Origin: Brasenia schreberi
Taxonomy: Eukaryota; Streptophyta; Magnoliopsida; Nymphaeales; Cabombaceae
Reading direction: 5' to 3'
DNA length: 64,000 nucleotides
NCBI GenBank assembly: GCA_036023115.1
Contig: JAYKKT010000059.1
Span: 10,502,501-10,566,500, forward strand
The notes below the pieces were generated by a model. The model did no database searches, was not told the DNA's origin, and saw only the letters and a program-made list of their open reading frames with translations. Below, piece by piece: positions 11,983-24,900 of this stretch (the first letter of the stretch is position 1; each line of letters starts with the position of its first letter). Made by a program: the position numbers and the translations under genes.

Positions 11983-13390
11983 TTATATCACTTGGCTCAC
12001 AAGGCTATTTAATGAAATATGGAGAAACCAAAAGATGTTCAAGGAATGGAGAGCGAGTATACTTATACCCATATATAAGAACAAGGGAGACATTCAAAAT
12101 TGTGTGAATTATCGGGGTATCAAGTTAATGAGTCATATTATAAAATTCCGGGAAAGAATTATCGAACGTAGGTTAAGACAAGTATCGAGTACACCAGAGA
12201 ACCAATTTGGATTCATGCCAAACAGATCTAATGTTGAAGCAATTCACCTTTTGTGACGTCTTATGGAACATTTTAGAGCAAAAAAGAAAGACTTTCATAC
12301 GATATTTATTGATCTAGAAAAAACTTATGATAGGGTACCGAGGGAGGTTCTTTGGAGAACCTTGGAAAAAAGAGGTATCCCATTGACATACATAAATCTT
12401 ATAAGAGACATGTACGATGGTACAAAAACATGTGTGAGGACTCATGAAGGAATGACAGACTTCTTTGAAGTTAATATTGTATTACATCAAGGATCAACTT
12501 TAAGTACATACTTATTTATAATGGTGATTGATGAGTTAACAAAACATATTCAAGATGAAGTACCTTGGTGTATGTTATTTGCAGATGACATTGTGTTAGT
12601 AGATTCTAAGGAAAAAGTTAATAGAAAGTTGAAATTATGGAGAGAAACATTAGAAAGTAAAGGTTTCCCACTTAGTAGAACAAAGATGGAATACATGGAA
12701 TGTAAGTTTGATCATCTCGTTACTTCATAGGACACAGAAATTAAAATTGTCATACATTGCATCCCCCAAAAGGAAATTTTTAAATACCTAAAGTCAAATT
12801 TTCAGAGTGATGGAAGAATTAGTGATCAATTGATGGAGATGTTACGCATAGAATTAATGTTGGTTGGATAAAATGGAGAGGCGCATCAAGTATTCTTTAT
12901 GATAAGAAGATGCCATTAAAGTTAAAAGGTAAATATTATAGAGCAGCAATTAGACCTATCATGTTTTATAGTTCTGCGTGTTGGGCATTTAATCATGAAC
13001 ATGTACAAAAGATGTCTCTGACAGAAATAAAGATGTTGAGATGGATGAGTGGTCATACAAGAAAAGACTGTATACATAATGAGGTTATTAGAAATAAATT
13101 ATGTATGGCACCAATAGAGGATAAAATGAGAGAATATCATTTAAGATGGTTTGGACATATAGAAAGAAGAACCTATAAGAAGGTATGAAAAACTAGATTT
13201 TGAAAGTATTAAAAGAGGTAGAGGACGATAACAAAAGTGTTAGAAAGAAACAATAAAGAATGATCTAGCTTATTATGAGTTAACTACTACCATGGTACAT
13301 GATAGGGCTATGTGGAAACAAAGAATCCATGTAGCCGACCCCGTCTAGTATGGGAAAAGGCTTAGTTATTGTTGTTGTTGTTGGTTGTTG
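11983..13390 (+). mobile_element. RTE-clade LINE, copy B (5'-truncated)
   Basis: Starts within the linker before the RT domain and runs to the 3' TTG repeat. The RT region reads [29 protein letters not shown] and an intact FADDIVLV box near 12580. The C-terminal part reads [13 protein letters not shown] and RWFGHIERR (12900-13190). The end has the family 3' signature (GTAGCCGACCCCGTCTAG, then GGCTTAGT and TTG repeats). The 8-bp TATTAATT at 11975-11982 and again at 13391-13398 is a target-site duplication. Stops and frameshifts separate the blocks, so no full ORF survives. Confidence 0.9.
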
Positions 13391-13411
13391 TATTAATTGT
13401 ATAGTTTTACT

Positions 13412-13770
13412 CACAATTTGTTTCTAATAATGTCATTACTTATACGGTCACACAAGAAAATATTATATACACAGTGAGGGTATTAGAAACAAATTGGGAG
13501 TGATATTAATAGAGGTTAAAATACTGAAAAATTGTTTAAGATGGTTTGGACACATAAAAGGACAATCAAAGAAAGTTGTAAGAAAGTACGAGAAACTAGA
13601 TGGTGAAAGGAAGAAAAACTAAAAAAGTATTGGAAGAAAAATAAAGAATGATCTAGCTTATGTTGAGTTAAATATTAGTATAATACATAGTAAATGATTA
13701 AGTTCTATGAAAACAAAGAATCCATGTAGCCGATCTCATCTAATATAGGAAAAGGCTTAAATGTTATTGT
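13412..13770 (+). mobile_element. RTE 3' fragment with inverted 5' end, copy C
   Basis: 13453-13770 is a diverged RTE 3' end (TATTAGAAACAAATTGGGAG, TTTAAGATGGTTTGGACA, then the ATGTAGCCGATC signature). Just before it, 13412-13452 is the same region in reverse orientation (AATTTGTTTCTAATAATGTC, TATACGGTC). The result is an inverted repeat at the left end of a 5'-truncated LINE. Confidence 0.72.
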
Positions 13771-14686
13771 AAACTTTTTAGCATTCCCTTTGTTATTTTG
13801 CTTAACAAGGTTAGGGTAATCTTTTATGAACTTGCTTAATCAGATAGTTAACCCTAGCAGTGTTCGTGTTCTGGTTCTAGGTTCAACCTCAAACCAAACC
13901 AATATAATCAGTTCTCAAACAATGGAAATCATAAAATTTAACAAAACCAAATTATTGGCTCTCGACTGGTTCGGTTGCAAACAGTGGTTCTCCATCTGAA
14001 CGTCAAAAAAAGTCTCAATATATTATCCATACTATAAGGAATATAATATCTTGTGGAGAAGTATTTGGAAACAGAATCCTGTTTTTATAATGACTTAATA
14101 TTCACTATATTTTCATAGGTCACCTCAGAATTTTATTGTGGATCGAGAACGATATCAATCAAGCTGCCAAAGCCAAACACTAAAATCATGAGTAGTATCA
14201 AAATTTGCTGATGAAAAAGAGCTCTATCTACAAGCAAATTGATCACACAGTATATATTTGTGTATGGATGTAAGGGATTGATTTGGTTCTAAAGGTTTGA
14301 TGGTAACCCTTGAACCATGAACCAAACCACACCATGATGGCTCGGTTTAATCGGTCTAAATCAGTTCTTCCAACACCTCTAGTCAACCCAAGTTGGTTGA
14401 GCAATATGATAAGGGTACATTCCATTTTTCTGTCCTTATCTTCTCATTTTATTAATTTTTAATGGCATTGGTTGGAGCTTTACCATTCACGGGTTCCACT
14501 CTTGTTGTGAGCATCTCTAGTGGGCCTGTCTACTCCAAAAGCTGGACTCAGGTTATCTTTATGTTCACCAGGCAACTAGAAAACAAAAGATCGCTCCAGC
14601 CTTGGTTTGAAGGACTCCGCAAAAGAAAGAAGGGATCACAAGGACCTCAATAAAGATTTTGGAACTTGATTTCTTAAGAGGCGGTT
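13771..14686. other. Intergenic, AACCAAACC-rich MITE-like repeat
   Basis: No gene. 13858-14390 contains many short AACCAAACC/GGTTTGGTT and GGTTC words and begins with a GTGTTCGTG-like word. The same word content recurs near 15100, 24150, 42800, 56210, 56930 and 58100, suggesting a dispersed, non-coding, inverted-repeat type element. Boundaries are not clear here. Confidence 0.45.
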
Positions 14687-14689
14687 TAT

Positions 14690-14868
14690 AAAAATGTTAA
14701 AAGAGAAAGAGAACGACAAAAAAATATTGAAAAGAAACAATAAAGAATGATCTAACTCATGTTGAGTTCACTGTCCGCACGACATATGATAGGGCTATGT
14801 GAAAACAAAGAATCCATGTAGTCAATCTCATTTAGTATGAGAAAAGGCTTAATTGTTGTTGTTATATT
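14690..14868 (+). mobile_element. RTE 3' end fragment, copy D
   Basis: A 5'-truncated remnant of about 180 bp. It matches the last coding part (GAAACAATAAAGAATGATCT) and the 3' signature (CCATGTAGTCAATCTC, AAAAGGCTTAATTGTTGTTG). It is diverged from the other copies and non-coding. Confidence 0.75.
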
Positions 14869-15099
14869 CCTTGAGAGGCTGTTTGTTCGAGTTATCGATC
14901 CAAAAAGGAGAAGAAAATGAACCTTAGAGATTATTTCCTAGGGTGTTCAACATAATCTAGTAAAGACTTGATCCACAAGGGGCCTTGGCCTTTGATATTA
15001 AGATGAAATAAGGAGTTTAAAGTAATGGAATGGAATGTGGCAGGAAACCCAGTCAAACCAAGTTAGAACCCATCAAATTATATATTGTCAAGCTCTTTT

Positions 15100-15533
15100 A
15101 GGGGTGTCTATGAAACCACCAGAACCGAACCATAGATGTCAGGCAGTTTGGTTTGGTTTGGTTCTAGTAGGAAGAAAACCTGGCAGTTTGATTCATGGTT
15201 CCAGTATTAGAACCAAACCATTATATATATATATATATATATATAGTTTATAATAGATATTAAATCTTTATAAGTTTATATATATACATGAGTTTTATAA
15301 CTTCATATACATATAAAATATGGACCATAAATCCAAATAATTTGATGGCATAATACATTATATTTAGCAAAACTCTTAAATAAGTAGAACTGTGGTTTAA
15401 AACCGAACCAAACTGGGATTGACGGTTTGGTTTGGTTTGGTTTGGTTTGGTTCTCTAAAAATTAAGGACCGACGCTAGCGGTTTGGTTTAAGGTTGAGGC
15501 TATAACTGAACCAAAACAAACTATGAACACCCC
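15100..15533. mobile_element. MITE-like element with GGTTTGG-rich interior
   Basis: The left edge reads AGGGGTGTCTATGAAACC (about 15099-15116) and the right edge reads AACTATGAACACCCCA (about 15519-15534), giving short inverted termini (GGGGTGT...ATGAA / ..ATGAACACCCC). The inside is rich in AACCAAACC on both strands and holds an AT microsatellite (15219-15245). There is no coding potential. It resembles other GGTTTGG-rich blocks in the window. Confidence 0.55.
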
Positions 15534-15904
15534 AAGGTCTTTCTTCAAAGTTACCAATTTCAAGACTAAATTCAATTTCTCCAGTATGAAGCGTCTCCAT
15601 ATGTGTGTAACTCATCGACAAGGTCGAACCGAACTTGTTGATCAGGCTCGTGTATGCCGGAATGCATTAATATCCTTGACAATCTTTCCATACAGAGCAC
15701 CAAATCAAGTTGAGATGGCCTTATGTATGCTAATAATTGATTAATGCCATCAACATGATGCTTGCTTATCAGGTAGAACAATAACATCACTAAATCCAAC
15801 TTAACCCAATCAAATGACAAAGTTGAACTTGACTTAACCCACAAGGAACCTTGCCCTTTGATATTAAAATGAGTTATGTAATGGAAAAGGCCTCTATGAT
15901 CTGC

Positions 15905-15996
15905 CTTCTAAATGGGCATTGAGCCGTATCACGCCTGGGTATCGAACTCGTGTCTTTCGACTTGTGAGTGAGCCACCCAGCCAGGTCGCTCATTGT
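15905..15996 (-). mobile_element. tRNA-like SINE copy
   Basis: On the minus strand this reads GAGCGACCTGGCTGGGTGG, then CTCACAAGTCG and CACGAGTTCGATACCC. The first and last words fit Pol III A- and B-box positions of a tRNA-derived SINE. The sequence is shared with the copies near 21790, 22412, 38376, 44030 and 59590. Confidence 0.5.
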
Positions 15997-15999
15997 GCA

Positions 16000-17220
16000 G
16001 CAATATTCTCTGTCTTGTATAAATAACTTGATTCAGCAATCAAAAACTTGTGGGGGACGTAGATTCCTTTTTTATGCAAGAACCTTCTTTCTCCAAATCA
16101 AATCAATCTTCTGCTTCACTTCCATGCAGCGCATGTTCAACATCTTCAATTCTTCTCAGTAAAAGTCTTGATCTCATTCTTCATCCATCATCTAATTTCA
16201 ATAGTTTCCTCAGTTCTAGTTAAGTCTGTATGTGAATTGAAATGGTTTTTCAAAAAGACTCGGAGAATCAGCTAGATTGAATCAAATCAAATCAAATCAG
16301 CAAATTCGGATTAAAAGGTTTATAATAGCCATCAAAATTAAATAAAAATTTTGAAATAACAAAGTAAAAAAAAAGCTCGAAACCGGACTCTGAATCAGCA
16401 GATACGGATTGATTTTGATAGCATTGGTTTCTTGAAAGGAAAAACATGTGTTGCCCTGGGGGGGGGTGCAACCGATCGGAGCCGGTCACGAGCTACTCCA
16501 GCTTGACTCTAGACTCAATATTTTCGAGCTTGAGCCGAGCTCGAGCTCCCAGTACTAGGATTGAGATATTTGCGAGCCTAATGTATCTTTATAACATAAT
16601 CTTTTTTTATTTAGTTAGAGCAACAATAAACTTCGAGATTAGAACTTTTCAAGTTTGAGCTAATTCACGAGCTCCATCAAGCTCAATTGGCTGAGCTCGA
16701 ATCCAACGACAAGCTTAATTGTGTCAATTTTAGTTGCATCATGCTCAAATGAGCTTACTGGTTGTCTGAAAATAGTTTTAAAAAGCCTAAATATGGAAGC
16801 TCAAGCCAAGCATTTCCCTACTCAAGCTTGCTTGTAGTTGAGCCAACTCGGTTTGTGATTACAGCCCTACGTTGCATCTCAATTTGAACGTCCTATGCAA
16901 AGTCATAAACGATAAAAGACTTTTTCCACGCTAATTAGACTCATCATAGAATTCTTAGTCATGGAACTCGAGCTAGAGTTCATACTAACAATTAATAGAA
17001 AGACACAATTTCCTATTTCATCGGCATCTCCAGACAATTTTGAGGCCTTCATCTATCTTTTTCAAATAGAGAGAGAGAGAGAGAGGGAGGTAGCGGTTTG
17101 TGCTCAATCTAGCGGTATGCCAAGCTTCCACCAATTCAACCAATGACTTTGATCTTCGTCACCTTCTATTACTCTTTTACTATTCAAAACCACCTTTCAC
17201 AGTCAAAACCAGTGTTGTCA
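16000..17220. other. Intergenic; GAGCTCGAG-rich repeat at 16450-16875
   Basis: No gene. A G run (16462-16468) opens a block of about 420 bp rich in GAGCTCGAG/AGCTTGAGC words, ending near GTGATTACAGCCCTACG. Its layout is that of a non-coding dispersed repeat. A short GA microsatellite lies at 17069-17087. Confidence 0.4.
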
Positions 17221-17224
17221 ACAC

Positions 17225-20200
17225 GAAAACCATTTTTAAAGGAGGAGGGTTGTGTTAGTCCCGCTACATGTAAGGGATCAAAGCTGAGATGAAGGAGGAG
17301 GGTTGTATTAAGCTTTCGATAGCCAGCGTAAAACTTCGTCAGATTTTTATAACATTGATTACAAAAATTATGACCATTTCTTTAGGGCGTCCCCGCCTAG
17401 CGACGCGCTGCAGAGCTCGAATGCAGTAATAAGTAAGCAAGGGCCACTACATTTTCATCCGAATATAATGAATCAATTGCAGAGAGGGTTCCCATATCAT
17501 AGACGGGTGTGGGTAAAAAAGTTAGTCCCGCTACATTGCCGCCCGAATATAGTGAATAATTTTCAGAGAGGGTCTCTGCATTTTGAATATAGAAGGATAC
17601 AGGGGGTAAGGAAGGTAGTACTAGATAATAAGATTCGTATTGGTTCTTGGAATATCGGAACATTATCCGGTAAGCTAATGGAGGTGGTAGATACTATTCT
17701 TCAGAGAAAGGCTCACATTCTTTGTTTACAAGAGACAAAATGGGTTGGAGAAAAAGCAAAGGAGATAGATGATACAGGTTTTAAATTATGGTACTCAGGG
17801 AAAGAAAAGGCTCAAAACGGAGTTGGTATTATCATAAATAAAGATTTAAAGGATAGTGTAGTAGACATACAACGATATGGTGACTAAATCATGATATTGA
17901 AATTAGTGTTAGGAGCAGAGGTTTTGAATATAGTTTGTGCTTACGCACCCCAAGTAGGACTAGAAGATAGTATAAAGACAACTTTTTGGGAAGAGTTAGA
18001 TAAGGTGATTCAAATGATTCTACAAAGGGAGATGATTTCTTTAGGAAGAGACTTAAATGGAAATGTTGGTAAAGAGGCATTAGGATATCAAGGTATTCAT
18101 GAAAATTTTGGTTTTGGAGATATAAATGAGGAAGGTAGGGAGATTTTAAATTTTGCTATGGCATTTGATCTCTTTATAGTAAATACAATCTTCAAAAAAC
18201 GAGATGAACATTTAATTACTTATCATAGTGCCTTATCACAAACACAAATTGATTACTTTATTTATAGAAAAAAAGATAGAGAGTATTGTAAAGATTGAAG
18301 GTAATTCTAAGAGAAAGCTTAACCACACAACATCGACTTTTAGTTATAGATTTACAAATAAAAAAATAGACAAAGAAGAAAAGAGTGCATCGTGCTATTC
18401 AGAGTAAATGGTGGAACCTCAAAAGCGAGACAGAAGATATATTTAAATAGAAAGTCCTTCAAGGAGATGTTTGGAATTATGTTGGTACACCTTGTGATAT
18501 GTGGAACAATATGGCTATACATTTTAGGAAAGTGGAGAAAGATGTGTTAGGTGTATCTAAAAGAGGTGTACTAGTACAAAAAGAAGCTTGCTGGTAGAGT
18601 GAAGTAGTGCAAAATAAAATCAAGGCAAAGAGGGCATGTTACAAATTACATTATGCTAAGAAAACTTGTGAAACTTTAGAGGCTTACAATAAAGTAAAAA
18701 ATGAAGCAAAAAAGGCCGTGAGTGAAGCAAAAGCTAAAATTTGGGAGGCTTTATATAAAAAAACTCAACTCAAAAGAGGGTGAAAGAGATATTTTTAGGA
18801 TAGCTAGGGCTAGAGATAAGAAAACTAAAGATCTTAATTATGTTAGATGCATCAAGGACAATGATGAAAAAATTCTAGTGACAAATGATGATATAAGAAA
18901 TAGATGAAAAAACTATTTTTATAAGCTTTTTAATGAAAATAAAGATGTTAGTATTAGCTTAGGAGAGTTAGCTAAATCAGAAAAGTATATAAACCACAAT
19001 TTCTACTAACGTATTCAAAAGAATAAAGTCAAAGAGACTCTTAAACATATTAAGGGTGGTAAATTGCTAGGATCGGACAATATTCCCCTAAAAGTTTGAA
19101 AAATACTAAGAGAAATAGGAATCACTTGGCTCACAAGACTATTTAATGAAATATGGAGAAACCAAAAGATGCCCGAGGAATGAAGAGCGAGTACACTTAC
19201 ACGCATATATAAGAACAAGGGAGATATTCAAAATTGTACGAATTATCAAGGTATCAAGTTAATGAGCCATACTACGAAATTGTGGGAAAGAATTATCGAA
19301 CGTAGGTTAAGACAAGTATCAAGTACAATAGAGAATCAATTTGGATTCATGCCAGGCAGATCTACTATTAAAGCAATTTACCTTTTGAGATGTCTTATGA
19401 AATATTTTAGAGCAAAAAAAGAAAGATATTTACTGTATATTTATTGATCTAGAAAAAGCTTATGATAGGGTATCGAGGGAGGTTCTTTGGAGAACTTTGA
19501 AAAAAAGATATATCCCATTGACATACGTTAACCTTATAAGAGACATGTACGATGGTGCAAAAACATGTGTGAGGACTCATGAAGGAATGACAAACGTCTT
19601 TGAAGTTAATATTGGGTTACATCAAGGATAAACTTTAAGTCCATACTTATTTATAATGGTGATTGATGAGTTAACAAAACATATTCAAGATGAAGTACCT
19701 TGATATATGTTATTTGTAGATGACATTGTGTTAGTAGAGGAGTCTAAGGAAAAAGTTAATAGAAAATTGGAACTATGGGGAGAAACATTAGAAAGCAAAG
19801 GCCTCTGACTTAGTAGAACAAAGACAGAATATATGAAATGTAGGTTTGATCATTTGGTTACCTCAGAGGACATAGAAATTAAAATTGGCACATATTGCAT
19901 CTCCAAAAGGAAAGTTTTAAATTCCTAGGGTCATTTTTTTAGAGTGATGGAAGAATTGATGTAGAAGTTACGCATAAAATTAATGCTGGTTGGTGAAAAT
20001 GGAGACGATCATAAGGTATTCTTTGTGATAAGAAGATACCATTAAAGTTAAAAGGTAAATGTTATAGAACAACAATTAGGCCTGCCATGTTTTATGGTTT
20101 TGAGTGTTGGGCAGTTAATCAACATGTACAAAAGATGTCTGTGACAGAAATGAAGATGTTGAGATGGATGAGTGGTCATACAAGAAAAGACCGTATACAT

Positions 20201-20470
20201 AATGAGGTTATTAGAAACAAATTAGGAGTGGCACAAATAGAGGATAAAATGAGAGAATATCGTTTAAGATGGTTTGGACATATAGAAAGAAGATCAAAAG
20301 AAGAACCTGTAAGAAGATATGAAAAACTAAATTTGAAAAGTATTAAAAGAGGTAGAGGACGACCACAAAAGTGTTGGAAAGAAACAATAAAGAATGATCT
20401 TAGCTTATTGTGAGTTAACTGCTAATATGGCGTATGATAGGGATTTGTGGAAACAAAGAATACATGTAGC
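17225..20470 (+). mobile_element. RTE-clade LINE, copy E (nearly full length, 3' tip lost)
   Basis: Carries the family 5' leader (GGAGGAGGGTTGTGTTAG, then CCGCTACATTGCCGCCCG), the endonuclease ([32 protein letters not shown] at 17600-17760, [11 protein letters not shown] near 17940), the middle region (18600-18960), the RT domain (19260-19760, FVDD in place of FADD) and the C-terminal segment ([25 protein letters not shown], 20087-20400). A TAA at 17885-17887, between the first two endonuclease blocks, and many shifts downstream inactivate it. It stops at about 20470, before the TTG tail. Confidence 0.88.
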
Positions 20471-21784
20471 AGTCTTGAGCATATGCTGCTTGATTTGGTC
20501 GAACCATACAAACCGTTTGACTGAGAACCATGCTCAATTGAGCACAGATCACTCCCTATATTATATATGTGTGTGTACACACACACATACTACACTGTAA
20601 TTGGGACAATGAAACAGCAGCAGTCTTGAGCCGATTCGTGAGGGAAAAATAAGGGTTGATTAAGCAAGGAGAGGTTGCCCTCTATTTTCGTGTGACGTTA
20701 ATATTGTTATCTGAAAGGCATGCTTCCACTATACTCAACACAATATAATTATTCAATTATCATAAGACCGCATTTAATGGATCACGGAGTCATTATTTAT
20801 AATAATTTTGCTTAACAGACTATGCCCCATTTGTTGAATATTTTATTAATTTGTTAAAATAATTTTCTATGGGTAACATATAAAATACCTTTTCAAAACA
20901 CATGTTTCGGAACATGTTATCTTAATGTTAGCATGCGCCTCCCTACACGTCCTATGCTCTTCCTTTTTTGTGGACATAGAACACACCGAGTTGTTAGGTG
21001 ATAGAGAAACACACATGTGCATGCACACACAATACATATATATGTGTGTCTGTGTATATACATAATATATTTATACATGTATATTTATTTATGTATTTAT
21101 CATAGTTGACCCTTTGCATTCAGTGGATTCACACGCTCATCTCTTACGAGCATAATTGTGGAGCTAGAATTAGCGGTTGGCCTAGAAAATATTTTTGGGG
21201 TGAGTCAAACTTCGGGAGGATGAAGCTCAAGTAAGGCGATGCATATAGCTTTTGAAGAAATTCGAACAACCTGTACAGACATGAGTAGGTCATCGACTGA
21301 CTTGACTGAGAGTTCGTGTAGCCAAACCCTACTTAGTACACGAGAAGGCTTGATTCTGGTTTTAGCTTGTATATTCTTCTTCTTTTCCATCCATCAATGC
21401 TCTTTGGAATTTCATATGAAGCCATAGGAATCTAATTTCAAAAACTGTAGTTCAGCAGGCTAAAAAAAATTCCTCATGCTAAGACAGCTATCCACAAAAT
21501 TTTCATTCCCACAGAGAGAGAGAGAGAGTGGAAACAGAAGGCTCATTATGGTTTTTATTTGGTCAATTTTTTTTAAAAAAAGAAAAACTTTCAATATTTT
21601 AGAGAGTAAGACTACTATTGCAACTTGTTGATCATACTTGTGATTTAATTTGAAAGAGGAACTTAATTGGAAACTTTAAAAAGTTTTGACAAATATGACT
21701 AACAAGTGGCAATGGTAATGAGTTCATGATACATGGGGCTGGTTCATGAATTCTTAGTCGCTAACTATTGCATGCATCAAGAAC
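20471..21784. other. Intergenic, dinucleotide-rich
   Basis: No gene. GCAGTCTTGAGC occurs at about 20468-20479 and again near 20620, bracketing about 140 bp that include an AC/GT palindrome (TATGTGTGTGTACACACACACATA, about 20564-20588). A second mixed AC/AT tract lies at 21008-21085 and a GA tract at 21512-21528. Confidence 0.4.
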
Positions 21785-21893
21785 AATAGTTCACCCAGCT
21801 ATTGGATATGCTCACAAGTTGAAGGTCATGAGTTTGATATCTGTGCATTCATCTGGCTTCAGCCTCACCATTTTTTCCCAAAACAAAAGATCT
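21785..21893 (+). mobile_element. tRNA-like SINE copy
   Basis: Reads AGTTCACCCAGCTATTGG, GCTCACAAGTTGAAGGTCAT and GAGTTTGATATCTG, then CATCTGGCTTCAGCCTC and an A-rich end (CCCAAAACAAAAG). The word order matches the better copy at 38376. Confidence 0.6.
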
Positions 21894-22014
21894 TAGTGTC
21901 AGTGATCTAACTCGCAAAAGGACAAGATCATGTATGTTATTCTCTCAAATATTAGAAAAATTTTTGGTTGATCAAGTCGAACAATCATGGTGCACATTTT
22001 ATTCAAGTTGGGGT

Positions 22015-22108
22015 TAGGTAGACCTCCACCAGACAAGGCACGCCCTCGAGTACCAAACTCGTGCTATTCAACTTGTAGGCTCTCTTGGCTCGATCCTTTA
22101 GTCAAGAA
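22015..22108 (-). mobile_element. tRNA-like SINE copy, diverged
   Basis: On the minus strand this reads GAGCCAAGAGAGCCTACAAG and CACGAGTTTGGTACTCGAGG, a degenerate version of the A-box and B-box layout of the SINE family in this window. Confidence 0.4.
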
Positions 22109-22411
22109 AGGAGTGCTTTCTCGTATGAAACCACCATTTTTTTTCTTTGATGGCCATGTGTAATCAATATACTCAGCTTGTTTGGATGTTTGATATTTTT
22201 CAATTCCTTAATGCAAATCATGTGGGTCCTTATCGGTTCAACTGCCCTTTGCTCTACGGCACCTCTTGATTCAGGGCCAATGGCCAGCCACCATAACACT
22301 CCTTTCTTCAGTGTTGGGCATTGGGTGTTTATAACCTACAAGCAACTCATAGGTCAATTAAAGATAGAATTAAGAGTAACAAAGAAGCTAATCAAACCAG
22401 TACAAAGTGCC

Positions 22412-22515
22412 GTAACTCACCTGACTAGAGGGTCAACTCACAAGTTAAAGGTCACGAGTTCGACATCCCGGAGCATGCAACTGCTTTGGACTCCATGTCG
22501 CACTGAAAAAAGAAA
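22412..22515 (+). mobile_element. tRNA-like SINE copy
   Basis: Reads AACTCACCTGACTAGAGGG, TCAACTCACAAGTTAAAGG, TCACGAGTTCGACATCCCGG and GCATGCAACTGCTTTGGAC, then GCACTGAAAAAAGAAAG. The A-box-like and B-box-like words are about 45 bp apart, the spacing of a tRNA gene. Confidence 0.6.
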
Positions 22516-24900
22516 GAAGATGAGCAAACCGCATTTTAGGTCAGAAAGATAATCAAATGGACCTGGAGTGGGAGGATTACAATACAACGACTTGGCTTGA
22601 TTTTGTGACTCGACCCGAAAATTAAGCTCACAATGCAAACCGAATTGAACAAGAGAATCAGTGTCTCTGGAATAGGATCTCTGAATGAACCATGTAAACC
22701 TTGTATTTTCCTTTCTTTTTTTGTTTCTCTTGACTTCGCGCTTTCTACGAGTCGAATTGTAATGGTGTGTGCTTCGAATCAAATATTATGCACACCTACA
22801 CATGCACCCTATGCAAGTCGAACTCCCACCAACAACAACGGCGCTAGAGCATCCTACTGTAGAGCCAACTGTAGAGCCAACACTCTAGGTGCACTTAGAA
22901 TCAAATAGTATGAAACACAAACATTACACATTTTCATAAAAGGTCCAACAAATTTTTTGGAGATTAGTATTCACATTTTACTATTCGCACACTTTTTTTT
23001 CAAAAATATTAAAATTATCTTTCATCACTTTCACTCTCCTCACATCCAATTTGAACAATTTTCTCAACTCTCCCACCCAATTTCAGCAAGGGTCTCTGTC
23101 ACCAGATCTCTTTATTCCAATAACCGATATTTCATTCATTTTTAGCATTTATTGTCTTCTTTGCAGGTGAACAATGCATATTTTTACGAATCTTATTGAA
23201 GAAGAAAGAAGAATAAATTACAAGAACAGTGAAACAAAAAAAGAAATTAGAAGCAAGAGAAAAAACAAAAGAAGAAGAAAAACATAAAAAAATAAAGAAA
23301 ATAAGAAAATCGAAAGCAACATCAACAGACAGGTTTCTCCATTGAGAAGACGCACCTATGTCGCATCTCGAGTTAGGAACTTGACATTGTTTTTTTGTTT
23401 TGATTCTCGCTGAAAATGAAATCAATATATCAAATAAACGACAAAAAATAGATTAAATCAACAAAATACCTACTAAATCACTCAAACCCTCTTCGAATCG
23501 GCCTCTTTCTCTCTTCTTTGTACTCTTATTCTTCTTTTTTCTTTTTTTCCATGGATGATTCAACATCATGTATTAAATAAAGGTTCAAGTCATCAGTCAC
23601 CCAGAAAAAAATGTTATGGGACGGTCAATGATAAGGAGAACCCGCAGTCATAGATTCAAACAAGTATCAAGGTAAGTTTTGGATTTTAGGTGGAATAAAA
23701 TTAGAATAAAGAAAAGTGCTGGAATACTTAAAAAGGGTGTGGACTCATCAATTCTCGATTTTTCCCAGCTGATCATGGGCTACCCAATGTAGTCCTCATA
23801 GCTAAGCACCGGGCCCCACTAGCTGCTCATCATCATAGGTTCAACTGCTTTCATCAAAATAAATCACAAAGAACCCGGCGAGGAACGCGCTTCCTTTACC
23901 GCGTGACTGACTCTGCAGCTTTCATGCGGGACGACTCGGAACAGCAAAACAGGTTCACTGATTCAGTGACTTCAAGCTAAACCAGAGTTTTATAATTTTT
24001 TTTGTTTACAACGGGATGCCGAAGCAGTGCACCCACTAGGAATCGAAGTCCTGTCACGGCGGAATGCCAATGCTCTCAAATGCACGTCTTCTCACGTGCA
24101 TACACACACAAACAGATTCTCGAAGTAGTCAGGAGTAGGTAGAAGTAAACATATTCGGTTTGGTTAGCTCATAACCTTGAACTATATTCGAATCGGTCTA
24201 AGATTGGTTCTAGAATTCTCGATTTTGATTTGAGTTGAGAACCGATAATTTTATTATAAAATTAAATTTTATAAAGAAAGATTTAAAAAAATACTGAAAC
24301 CATCCGTTCCAGTTTTGTAAAAGGTGAAACCGAAACCAAACCGAGTGAAACTCAGTTCCGGTTTCAAGTTTCAACCGATTTCTGGTCTGCTTCAGTTTCG
24401 GTTGAAACTACCGGACCGATTAGCAACCGGTTATGTCTAAGTGGAAGTGAGATGCTGGATAAAGAAATGATCCAAACTCAAAACAGTAGGAGAGATCATG
24501 AAAGACTCAAAGGGAAGAGAATCTCACAGAAACAAAAACTTCAATAGAGTTTCTACAGTAGGATCCATCGCACCCAACTTGACTTTTCGTCAGGTTGTTT
24601 CAGGCGAACATTAACTCGATCCAAGGTGAGCAGAATCCTCACACCAAGACAGTTTTTTTTCTTCTCGGATTGTCGGGTAAGAACGAGCTTACAGTTTCGA
24701 GTCCATGTATGTATGCCAGTTTTAGATGCTACATAACATTTTCAAGATTGGCGGCGGATATGAAATTGTCCAACGACGTTATAGACGCGTTAAATCTTTC
24801 AGTATTAAAGCAAAATTTAAGGAAAAAAGAAGAAAACAAAGATGGTCGATACGGCGAGCGTCAGTTCGAGAGTTTGAGACAAAATGAAGAGCAGGTGAAG
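22516..24900. other. Intergenic upstream of MLO
   Basis: No gene recognised. 22849-22880 has a short direct repeat (CTGTAGAGCCAAC twice). 24130-24430 is another AACCGAACC/GGTTTCAAG-rich block of the dispersed type seen at 15100. The sequence close to the MLO start (about 24900-25054) is the likely promoter and leader region. Confidence 0.4.

Noticed and set aside
12035..13188. Functional reverse transcriptase gene
   Set aside because: The three open blocks are parts of a 5'-truncated RTE LINE broken by stops and frameshifts.
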